Positions 49,601 through 59,489 of a DNA stretch of 64,000 nt are shown one piece after another; positions within the stretch are counted from its first letter, which is position 1; each line of letters opens with the position of its first letter. Where the stretch lies: NCBI GenBank assembly GCA_916613615.1, contig OU744720.1, positions 68,898,471 through 68,962,470 of the forward strand, written 5' to 3'. Below the pieces are notes generated by a model. The model was not told the origin of the DNA. It made no database searches and was given only the letters and a program-made list of their open reading frames with translations. Position numbers and translations under genes: made by a program. Source of the DNA: Steromphala cineraria (lineage: Eukaryota > Mollusca > Gastropoda > Trochida > Trochidae).

Positions 49601-50269
49601 AATGCTCGCTGTCGAGCGATAGCATTCTGGATAAGATTAATCAGACAATCTCGTGATAGAATATCTAGAAACAGTTATGAACTTTTAAAGAGATTAGACG
49701 ACACGGGCGATATAAACTGGACCTCATCTGTTCGTGAATTATTGTTCCAATGTGGTTTTGGCCACGTATGGATCGCACAGGATATTGGCGACAAAGATTC
49801 ATTTTTAAGGTTGTTTAAGCAAAGATGTAAAGACATATATCAGCAGGAATGGTTCCATGATGTTCGTTCGTCTAGCTGTATTAGCTATTATGGCGAGTTT
49901 AAAACATTTATTAAACCTGAATTGTATCTGTCTTCTTTAACCTCAATTCATTTACGTAGAATTGTTACTTTGTTCAGATGTAATGGCCATAGTTTTAAGA
50001 TAAAAGAAGCAAGATTCTCCAAACAACCAAATAACGAAATTACTGACTGTAACCATTGTAACCTCACAGAGGATGAATACCATGTACTTTTAGAATGTCC
50101 TCAATATTCATGTTTAAGATCTAAATATTTACCTCTGTATTTTTGTAAACAACCAACAAAAGACAAATTTAAAGCAATCTTAACAACAGACGATGTGCAG
50201 CTGTTATATAAACTATCTTTATTGATTTATCATATTGATCGTTCTAGATCAAAGTGCCAATATTTGTAA
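46649..50269 (+). CDS. LINE ORF2: endonuclease-reverse transcriptase
   Basis: About 1206 codons are open after the TAG at 46646. Endonuclease motifs in order are FLCWNVNGL (46790), FIETWA (catalytic Glu at 46886), LFGDFNARVG (Asp at 47243), SVVDYCIV and SDHLPI (Asp-His at 47573-47578). Reverse transcriptase motifs are VPLHKSGDKKDPNNYRGIAL, QAGFREEHST, LFVDFHKAFDS, GVRQGCVLSPILF and LLFADDVAIFA (Asp pair at 49082-49087). The C-terminal CNHCNLTEDEYHVLLEC is a zinc-knuckle-like motif. Family role: nicking target DNA and reverse-transcribing the element RNA there. No ATG precedes the first endonuclease motif; the first in-frame ATG lies inside the domain at about 46916. I therefore give the open frame rather than a start. 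All catalytic residues appear present. Clade not assigned. Confidence 0.9.
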   Translation, partial: DYGGDRLPKQNNIKLSKAKTNTVNQNDAQSSNDNLDNNNNDDNNVFPFLCWNVNGLYSKLNQPYDIPELCKSFDCIAFIETWAKNTADFMNLFPGYTSFQCVRERTQRVGRYSGGLAVYIRQSIATRFSRIHEDWTDCIFFTSDIMYPQTKNPTIFGFLYVTDNENSAQQGLTGIGLLENRLYQLAREHPNATIALFGDFNARVGDKQCFIEHDSTDHIPIDDVDYANDSFNISRNSKDKTVNPEGAKLLDICRNFNLHLLNGRAGNDASGEFTFIGHQGTSVVDYCIVSTCLYHYFENFDIPCRPESDHLPITVNIKTSHDTSRVNIAHEHARAHAHNIESEHWDDTRKGEFFKFINDNIEQFSHNFHNCIQSNVDGAIKILSDLIKQGLQALKGDTHSHATRSCRSSPPRARTQPPWFDRQCEQAKRLKYNLLNKYRKTNIQNHCKQYLQAKKDFRELCRKQKHEYEESIVNEIIDAAKKKECRYFWKSIKRYCFSRENVDQNITADEWYNYFKELFDDKAANGNDKFDEEVADYFNSHNAKECEDCIIADDFLGGNIDDSEILCAINSLKNGKSPGEDGIPVEVFKEISSLLLPYISCLFNHVLESGVFPESWNIGLIVPLHKSGDKKDPNNYRGIALLNTLNKIFTTVIDNRIKFWISSQQLLSEHQAGFREEHSTFDHIFTLNSLAHKYLRKKGGKFYCLFVDFHKAFDSVNRSKLIFVMMQSGVHGKLQRLLRNMYDNVKSSVRTSKREMTDIFDTYSGVRQGCVLSPILFLLYIEELVKEIIANDSRGIFINETIHDLSMLLFADDVAIFADSVINLQRKIDVLKEYCLKWGLAINIKKTKIIVFKNGGKVAKCEKWFIGDSQIEVVSYYKYLGLVFSCRNMFSKACETLAMQAERALHVIKRFICKYKNLPIESSFKLFDGKIQPILLYGSEVWGFNSNKNIEKVHTKFCKFILKCGYKASNKIILAECGRFPLVINARCRAIAFWIRLIRQSRDRISRNSYELLKRLDDTGDINWTSSVRELLFQCGFGHVWIAQDIGDKDSFLRLFKQRCKDIYQQEWFHDVRSSSCISYYGEFKTFIKPELYLSSLTSIHLRRIVTLFRCNGHSFKIKEARFSKQPNNEITDCNHCNLTEDEYHVLLECPQYSCLRSKYLPLYFCKQPTKDKFKAILTTDDVQLLYKLSLLIYHIDRSRSKCQYL

Positions 50270-50539
50270 ACCTTTGATGTTAAACGTTCTGTACGATGTG
50301 ATATTGCATGGTAGCGCTGTTACTGTTTGAAACGTATTACTTTTCATTGTACTCTTGGTCTCCGGGCCATATATACCAATAAAATCTGTCTGTCTGTCTG
50401 TCTGTCTATATATATAATCATATCTGTAATCATACAGTTCATAAACGTCACTGTTCTACAATCTCGCTTTTAGAATGGAATGGTATAAAAAAAAGCTATG
50501 TTTGTTGATGTTATATCAGTTACATTGTGTCCAACCTAT

Positions 50540-51740
50540 TGAAAAAAGTATTGACCACTCACTTGCACATAACACAATTCACAACGGCGTCAGTAGTAAA
50601 GAATGCAGGTTATTGACTCCTGTTCTATTCCTCTACACTTGAATAAAGTAAACAGAGCTTAGAGTAGGCAATAGCGTCTCATAAAAACTGATCAGCAGAT
50701 AATGCATCACACAAACAAAAATGTGATTAAATGTACATGGTGTGTTAACTATCCTTCTATAGATGACTACAGAGCAGTAGAGCAAACCATTCTCAAACCG
50801 ACTGAAATAATATGCTAAATCACATACTACAGAGCAATAGTTAATAGCACTCATGTATGTGTCCGTTCATATTGTCTGGAAGAAAGGAGACATTCAATCA
50901 GAACTAGGAGGTTTATTGAGCTCAAGTGAATGTTTAAATCATAATTATTATCTGAGTTTTAAACAATAATTGTACTTGTGAATGAGTTATATTTGATACT
51001 GATATGATCCCTTGCTGTTCCAACTTGGTGTTCTGTTTATATCAATACACACAGAGCAACACATTAATTATGGTATGATACTTCTCTTCACCCTTCCATG
51101 AATAATAGATAAGTTCTTACAGTTATAATCATTACTACATTGTACATAACTACAAGATTTGTGCAGTTTGTAATTATCCCCGTTTCATTTTATTTGGCAG
51201 AGTAGTTTTTGTTTCGTCCCACACTTTCCCTCTTTATCATCAGAAGTAGACCAGAAGCAAATTTTAAATAATTTTTTAACAATGTCAATTCCAAGTTCAC
51301 ATCATAAGAATAGCCATGCGAAAAATAGATTTTTATTGAGCCAGAGTCAAATCACTTGGAAAACATTGGTTTCATGATTATCCAGCTTTGATCAATATGT
51401 CTAGTAAAGTATTAATGCTGTTTGTGTAACACATGTCTTTCTGTTTTGAGTCTATGTTGTTTTCTTTATAACTCTGTAACTCTGTAACTGCAATTTATAT
51501 GTGTATATTTCATTGCAGAACACACCAGAAGGACATTTTACCACCAAAATCGTTTCTTGACCACTGCTTACAAATGATATATAAAGCGTCTGTAAAGCTA
51601 ATGTGAATCAAAAGGCGTTAAACATTGGTCGTCCTGTAAACAATAAGTGCAAATAAAGTATAAGTTTATGCTAGGAACATGATTTTCTTCATCTCCTAAA
51701 GTATTGAGATTATTCCTAAAATGGATGGATACTTTTAACC
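50540..51740. repeat. Mosaic of duplicated blocks
   Basis: Bases around 50560-50655 match 17040-17120 (TTATTGACTCCTGTTC, CCTCTAC). Bases 50930-51590 match 5670-6370 (GAGTTTTAAACAATAA, CACACAGAGCAACACATT, TCCAGCTTTGATCAATATGT). Bases 51587-51735 match 17706-17850 (AGCGTCTGTAAAGCT, TATGCTAGGAACA). Pieces that are far apart in the left half lie side by side here. No gene. Confidence 0.75.
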
Positions 51741-52129
51741 TAACACTGAATAACATAATATTTGCACTAAGGTTGCATGTTATGTAACTTAATTTTGTTC
51801 AGCAGCTGTATATATTATATTACATATATTATTACATCACAAACATAGACGACTATTTCAAGGTTGCACCAAATATTTTTCTACTTAGAAGACAGCAACA
51901 ATGATCATATTTGCAGTAGATGTAATGCCTGGTTCGTGAAAGTAACAATGGGAGACAGTAAAGAAAAACAAAACCGCTATGTAACATTTTCATTTCTCCA
52001 TAATTTAGACATAAATGGACGTCTATTTCAAACGATTGGAATACTGGTTCTCCTTCGCGAGAATGGCTAGTTGTCCACTTCTTTGTACATTGATTGTATA
52101 CAAGATATTTGGTTATCAATAAGAATGAT

Positions 52130-52500
52130 AGAAATGTCAAGATAAACTTATTTACAGTAAACTAGAGTTTTATACACATCTACAACAACAAGTTATATTA
52201 ATGCCAGATAAGGTACAATCTTTCGTGTTACAAAAACCAATATCACTATCAGCTGATAGACACATAAGTTAGGAGTCTTTATATCCATTACACTATGAAG
52301 GATACAAATCATTTATGTTGTTTTTCTCCTTTAGTAGCGTGTGAAGGAGAAAAGGTGTGATTCATCAGACTTCAGCTGGTGCTTCTGTTGTAACTCTATC
52401 TTGCCAGTTAATGAACGAGGCACGCATGGAAGAAGTGGGAAAATGCTAAATACATGAAGAGTTCTATGTCAACAGTCACTTTTAGAATTGACGTATTATT
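52130..52500 (-). repeat. Inverted copy of the 40900-41200 block
   Basis: Read on the minus strand this follows copy C near 40920-41215. AACTCTATCTTGCCAGTTAA and GACTTCAGCTGGTGCTTCTG here are reverse complements of the GACAAGATAGAGTT and AGCACCAGCTGAAGTC stretches at 41032-41075. This shows an inversion of part of the unit. Confidence 0.75.
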
Positions 52501-53029
52501 TTGAAGCTAGTTTAGTTGAAAATGGCATGTTAGTTTTTTAATCGTTAAAAGTGTGCGTCTTTTTGTATATTTTAAAATCTGTAGTTCAATTACTTTGTAA
52601 AGCACTCCTGTGGAGTTTGAGGATCGGTAACTTTGTTACTTACCACAAATCTCCATACATAGTGGCATTTCTTAACAAGCTTGATGGTCATAATTGTTTT
52701 TATTGATAAGCTATGTGTCATGGTGCGTAACAATTGTGTTACCTACACTCACGCTTCATATAGACTGAACTATGTCAAGATAGATTGATCAAGAACAAAC
52801 CATGACATGGAAAAAGTTGAGATATTTATATCTTTAACACTTTGGAGTACAACATATAAGTTGAGAAAGAAGTTTATTTCCCATGAGGGTTTTTATGTCA
52901 TTGGCGTTTTTATACACTTCTCCACTTCATTAAACAAAAACATTAAAACAAATTACCACCATCTTCTTAACATGCGTGACTACTTCACCAATTATAGAGA
53001 TATGTTGAAAATTATAATATAGCATAACT

Positions 53030-53990
53030 TTCTATCTCCTTCCAAAATTCCATAAATGTTTAACTCCAGGCAATATACCGGGTCACCCAATAATAAGCGG
53101 CAATAACAATCCTACTTAAGAAATTAGTAGTTATTTCAACGAACACATCATAGAGTTTGTTAGGGAATACACTAGTTATATTTGAGACACTACTCACTTC
53201 ATTCAAAGATTAGAAAATACTAGTATTAGAACAAACTCTGACATCCTACTAATTACTCTGCATGTCACGTCATTAAACACCAACATCCCCAACGGGGAAG
53301 GCTTAAGAGCAGTTGCCAAGGCAATCAGAAAATTCAAACCAGATTGGATGATCAGCCCAAGGCATCCTACATCTTCTCAAACGGTTCTACATAAAAGCAA
53401 TTTCCAAGTAGGAGGCACTGCTATGGGTACCAAGTTGGCCCCCTCTTACACAGATATTTTCATGGGAGAATTAGAAGAACTTTACGTCCGGTTGATAGAT
53501 GACATTTTCCTCATTTGGTCACTAGAACAAACCCGCCTAGAACAGTTTATTGAATATCTCAATAAATCTCACCACTCTATCAATTTCACAGCTGAATTCT
53601 CTAGAGATAAAGTTGCTTTTTGGACATGTGGGTCTGGTATAATAGGGATAGCAACAAACTGCTATTCAAACTCTATTCTAAACCCACCGACACTCATTCC
53701 TATCTGCTGTATACATCGTGTCACCCTAGACATATTAAAACCAAAGACCCATTTAGCCAAACTCCTCAGACTAAAACGCATTTGTTCATCTCAAATAGAG
53801 TACGACAGACATAGCCTAAATCTAACCAAGTACTACCTAGAGGAGGTATCCTAGAAAACATAATACAGCAAAGCAAAAAGTTCTATGGCACATGGCATGT
53901 GCAGGAACTACCTCTGTGATTACAACCCCATGAACATGGTGCTCAATGCCATTATCAGAAAACGCTGGCACTTACTCAGATACTTGTCAT
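53030..53990 (+). pseudogene. Penelope-like element reverse transcriptase, decayed
   Basis: In shifting frames the sequence gives YLLPKFHKCLTPGNIPGHPI, ISGNNNP, DTTHFIQRLE, VTSLNTNIPNGEG, then in one open frame (53348-53854) GGTAMGTKLAPSYTDIFMGE, LEELYVRLIDDIFLIW (catalytic Asp pair at 53498-53503), FIEYLNKSHHSINFTAE, and later SCHPRHIKTKDPFSQT and NAIIRKRWHLLR. This order is specific to Penelope-like reverse transcriptases. About 15-20 residues before the IDD box appear deleted, and there are stops upstream. No GIY-YIG endonuclease is seen after 53990, so the copy is partial and dead. Confidence 0.85.
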
Positions 53991-53999
53991 GTTTACGGG

Positions 54000-56900
54000 A
54001 ATAAATCTATGTATGACTAAGCATATTCAAAGGATGTTTTATTCTACTGATATCAGGTAAGATTGTCCACGTAAAGACTATAGGGTTTGAACTGCATTCT
54101 AGAAGTTTGTAAAATACATTGTTTAATTAAAGTTATGAGCTGTATGAAGAACACTTATGGTTTATGCAAGAATATAATTTAGATTTGGCCAAGGAAATAT
54201 AGTAATTACAATTACAAATATAGAATACATAAATAACCCTTCATGTGACTAGCGTCTTATTACACCTCATCTTCATGATATGTCGCATGTGACAGATTGA
54301 TTAAATGATGTCTGGCTCACCATAACAAGGACAGTCTAGCATGGCGATTCGATCATGAATTCTCTGTTTGCAATATGCTTCACTTTAGTTCGATAGGTTA
54401 TTCATATTTCAAGACACAGCCATGCAACTGACTGAACAATATATACATTACAGTATCACTGCATAATAATCAGAATTTTTATTCAAATTTCAAATATAAA
54501 TACATGTACATGTCTCGGAAATTTAGAGAACCTTTCTAAATATGCATTTGTCATACAATATTGATATAACTGCTTTGGTTCACTTACATACACAGTGTGA
54601 TACAAACAATGTACATATGATTGTATGCTGTTGTCGGAATTTAAGACCTAACTATTATAGTAATTGTATCAGTCAAATTGTAACCATCGGATATCTGCAA
54701 GAATGTAAATGGTCTCACAAAGAAAAATCTCTGGAGTTTACACATAATCCCGAACGTTTATTGGTGGAGAGTATACTCATGTGATCTTTATTTTAAGGTT
54801 CTTTTCACTCTCGTTCATACTCGTATCGACCTTCTTAAAGTCCTGTGAACGTTCACCTGAATTACTTCAAACTACATGTATGAAGCCCACATCAAATGAT
54901 ATTTTATTTAATTGATTTTTAGCAATATAATTGTAATAAAATCTAAATTTCATAAAAACAACCGTTTTTATGTGCAAAATTAGTCTGATCAATTGCTAAA
55001 TATCCAAAATAATTGTGAACGAACGGAGATAGATGTGTTTACAGTTGCTTGACACTATTACATTTCAATCAGTTGTTTACATAATTTGACAAAGATCCAT
55101 CAGCCAAATTTTGGCGGTTGTGCTTCATTTAAAAATATTTTGAATGAGCATACAGTTTGTTTGAAATCGGATTTTGTTGTCAGGGGGTTACAAGTTCAGA
55201 GGATGTGAACAGGATTCATATCACTCATTTCGATTTCATATATGGTGCCAAATTATGAGATTTGAATGTCAGTTTGTGTGATTGAATGTAGTTTGGACGT
55301 GGTTAATTTTCCAGTGCAGACACACAAACTTTCATTCAACTCCTCATTTAAATTTAAAAATTAAAGTTAACAGTTCCATAATCGAGTTTGCTGTTTTTTC
55401 AACTGCACATGCTGCCCCCTCTAGCCTTTAATTTAACACATGGCATTTTATACATATCTTGCAGAAATCTATGATTCTTTTTTTACACCAATTAATTGAT
55501 AAAGGTGATGAGGAAAATTTTACAGAAATATATAATGATTTTGATGAATTTTGAAATAAAATGATGAATATTTTAAAACAACTGAATGCAGAGCATGATA
55601 TTAACTAATACTTCAATTCAAATGATAAAATGAGGGTATTATTTATATAGACAGAAATGTCAAACCTCAATAATGTTTTATCGGTTCATACATAGTTATT
55701 TGTTTTAAACCATTACAAATAATGTTCTCATTAACAATGTATGTACAAAGCTTCTTTTAAAAAAACTATTCATAATTTTTTAAAATTCCTATCATTTGAT
55801 GTATTGTTTGTGAGATCTACATTAGTGCCAAAAACATAGTTCTTTCAAGAGGTTATTTGGATGGGGCTTAAGTTGAACAGCCGCATCAGTCTAAATGACA
55901 TACGTGCAGGGTAATAAATTCTTCGAGGTCACTTCCCTAAACCAATAGTTGATAAGCTACTGTCATGTGTTTGTGTATCTGCGATGTATCAATGTTTCCC
56001 GAAAGATAGCACATAATGAATTAATATCTGATAGCTTTCACTAACAGATTTGGTTTTTCAGATAATTACTCAGCTCGATGGCAACTACTGAGACAACTGA
56101 GTTACGGCCCAGAATGAGATTTAGATCTGGTACCAGAGGTATCAAATAATACATCTATCTTATACTTTACACCATTATGTATCATTTTGTCTAATGTTTA
56201 TACTGACAATTCAGGCATTCGTGAAACAAAACTTAGCTTATCACTGTAAATGGAACACTTTGAGATGTATGCACACTATAAATATAATTATTAGACATGT
56301 GAATGCCTTTTTTCTCTGAAAATGTAGTTTTGATAGAGGGCTGTCGAGTAACATGTGTTTACTAAAGTCAATAAAAGTTCAAAGTTAATTATTAAGTATC
56401 CAGTGAATCTTGTTTTAAGTGCTTCCATTCCAAATAAAGGGATTTGAAATGCAAGAATTAGATATCATTTTTTGCAATTGTAAAAGGGAAAATCACACTT
56501 CAAATTTTTCTCCATTGCATCAAAAACTATTTATTATGATTTCGAAAAACATTTGATCTTTTCGCGTACGTAATATAGTTATGTCAGTCGCACTATCGAT
56601 TTCAAACATGTCATATTGAATCAAAATGTAATGGTTAAAATAGTGGAAAACTGTGTCATGAGTTATCAAACGGGCATTATTTATTTTTTGTCCAAACTAA
56701 GTTTTCTATTCGGGTTGCAAAACAGAGAGCACTCGGGAGCTTATCTCCTTGTGTAGCTGACATTGATTTACCACGGATAACACTAAACATCTAAACGTAT
56801 AAATCATAAACCTTTTCATTGATACACCGAAATAATAAAGCTAGATTCTGATAGGTTGATCAGGATCGGGCTTACAAACTGATTGACTGTCAATTTCTGG

Positions 56901-57170
56901 GCCATTTCCTTTAAAAGTTCATTGGAACAAGGTTTTCTATGGTATTCCCACAGATTATAAAAGAGTGACAAGTTACATCTTAATATGAAAAAGGAAGCTA
57001 ACAAACACTTTGATTTTAATGAGATTCCTGTGGACAAAGTCTTTAAATAATTAGTGATCCTGTTATCACAAAAAGTGTAATGTATATCAAACTGTCTTGT
57101 AATTTCTTTTAGTTAATTTTTGTATTGATTTAGGAGCTGAAAACTTATAATATATGAAATTTGTTGTACT
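54000..57170. other. AT-rich spacer, nothing recognised
   Basis: An 80-codon frame at 54542-54784 has no family signature. There are no tandem arrays and no match to the duplicated blocks found by eye. Confidence 0.45.
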
Positions 57171-57179
57171 GTAGATACT

Positions 57180-57360
57180 TTGTCTGGATATATTTATCTT
57201 TGTAGCTAATGAGTGAGATCGTCTTCTGGATTACAAAATAACATTTTCTCAGAACCGACCTAAACATGAAAGGTCTTCATTCTACTGGAGGAAATAAAGT
57301 TCATTCATTCATTCATTCATTCATTCATTCATTCATTCATTCATTCATTCATTCATTCAT
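57180..57360 (+). mobile_element. LINE 3' end with (TTCA)15 tail
   Basis: ACTGGAGGAAATAAAG at 57284-57299 is identical over 16 bases to the 3' terminus of the LINE at 10318-14762 (plus strand 10336-10351). Here it is followed by fifteen TTCA-type units (57301-57360) instead of (TC)n. It is a strongly 5'-truncated copy; the 5' limit is uncertain. From 57361 to 58341 nothing is recognised. Confidence 0.7.
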
Positions 57361-58341
57361 ATCTTATAATTGTAGTGAACTGTGGACAATGGAAACAAAT
57401 AATTTCCTTTGTTTTTATAACTTTATGTTGAAATATGATCTTTGATACATACCTGTTATTGCAATGAAAGACAATATTCTAAAATGTACTGCTTAATGCC
57501 CTTAATACTATGCTTTCATTTGTCTTGATATATCACAAAAACATATTGATTCATTACATTTCATGTACCAGTGAACTGTAAAATCTACTAAATATTTTCT
57601 ATTCTCAAAGTGTACGTGTAACTTAACATACATGTATGCTAGATGACTGGCGTCGTTACTGAGACTTGATGCAAAAACGATAACCAGAAAACATGTTAAT
57701 GTTACAAAAGAGAATAATAATCATTTACTTAAGAAAGCATAATCTAACTCGAAATGTACAATTGAAACGTCACTGTTCATACAGTGTTAATGACTTGAAA
57801 CAAATTCTACTGGGTGAAGTAACTTTTTTTAAATCTTTAATGAACAGTGGCGCTACAAGCTAAAACAAATTTAAAAAAACAACCATAGGCTGAAAGCTGG
57901 TCTCTCTGAATGGTTGTCTATTATCTGTGTTTTTAGCAGTTCTTAGCATTAACTCTAAATGTGCGTCCAAATGATTGGTATAAAATTTCTATCATATGAA
58001 TGAAGGAATGAAGCTGATTATATGGGTGGAACCTTACATTTAATTAAAGAACTTGACATTGTAATGAAAGCACCTATAGCTAAAACTATAACTGAATAGT
58101 TGTATGTGCACTTTGAAAACTGTGTGACTCGTACGTAATCAAATAATTATAATCTTCTGATACATACATGAATGGCCTAATTATTTCAAGGTTGTTAACG
58201 ATTAACGAATAATGATGTGTGTAGGCAAGAGCCTTCTCATCCGTTATCATGTAGATATAACGATTTCGGGGATCACAAGCATTTTATCAATAGAAATAAA
58301 TACTATATTGATTTTTTTTAACTTGATCGAAATGTTAATTT

Positions 58342-58556
58342 ATCTTAAGACATCATGCTTCCGGTAGGGTCACCAAGCTGACAAAATTGAGTCCATGTTA
58401 CACCTGCTGTCTTTCTCTAACTATTCCTTTCTCTCCAACATTTCTCTCATTATTTCGTTCTCCTTTCTCACTGATCGTTTTATTTTCGACTGAATAGTAA
58501 CATCCACGTGTTAAATAGCTGAAATATTGGTGACAGCACGTAAAATCTCACTCACT
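58342..58556 (+). mobile_element. SINE-like fragment, same family as 1844-2166
   Basis: It shares GGTAGGGTCACC-AAGCTG, TTGAGTCC, the pyrimidine-rich middle, AACATCCACGTGTT, AACTGAAATATTG and an end in AATCTCACTCACTT with the complete element. The 5' third is missing and divergence is higher, so it is an older, truncated copy. The following stretch to 59489 shows nothing recognised. Confidence 0.75.
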
Positions 58557-59489
58557 TTATACATTTGTTTATTGAGTTCTTTATAAACTTGGAAAACCCT
58601 CATGAACAACTAACATTTTGAGATTGTATCATTCATAAGAATTCATTCTGCTAATATCTTATAAATATTCACTCTTCATTCACAAATCCCAAGTCTATTA
58701 TTCAGATGCCCAATCAACAGGCTTTGTCTTTGAATAATTAACCAGCTATTCAGTGAGAATCCAAAACTCACGCTTGTCTGAGAAATTTCTATTTCGTGTC
58801 ACGTTATGTGCCAGTTAAGTCATGTGAAATCGGTAAGAAGACTGACTGTCCAGCTTGAAAAGAGACTTCTCAATAACTGATTGTACATTAATACAATTTG
58901 GAGATTTTAACTGGAGCAAGGGTATAATTTTTGTCAATAAATGGTTGTTAAATGGATTTTTCGTTGTACTGTGGAGGTATTTACAAGCATTTCTGCATAA
59001 CAATTGAACTTGAAGTTTTGTTTGCACCTCAATGAACATATGTTGTGGATCTTTCAGTCAGACTGATAAAATCATATTGAATTACTGACTAACATGCACT
59101 TAACTTGTCACTCAGTAAAATAATTGTACTAAGTATGCACATACACATAAAGCAGTCTATGAATTGCCAAATAACCATAACTCTTTATTTGTAAAGCAGC
59201 AAAACAGTAGAATTTCTAAATAAAACAATGTTTTGTATACCATTATAGTATTGTCTCGATGTTATTTAAATTTGTTTTTAAAGAAAACAAGAGTCATCAT
59301 AGAGTGTACATGTATATCTATAATAGAAGAGGGTTATATTTGCAATAAGGGGAGCTAAGGTGAGCTTGTGTTTGAAAAGATGGCAGGGATGCTAGTAATA
59401 TTGCATGAAGAAAGTTCACAACATCATTGTTTGGCTATATATTACGGTGTGTTTTCATGTTATTATTTAGTTTTCTGTTTAATTAGATA

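Larger units (their letters stand above)
46394..50407 (+). mobile_element. APE-type LINE, plus strand, ORF2 intact
   Basis: The element contains the tail of an ORF1, a full endonuclease-reverse transcriptase ORF2, a 3' UTR of about 110 bp and a poly(A)-signal-like AATAAA at 50378-50383 leading into a (TGTC)n tail at 50385-50407. The 5' end is not sharply defined; 46394 is only where the ORF1 frame opens. Resemblance between AATCATATGTG near 46441 and AATCATATCTG after the tail could be a target duplication but is weak. Confidence 0.8.
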
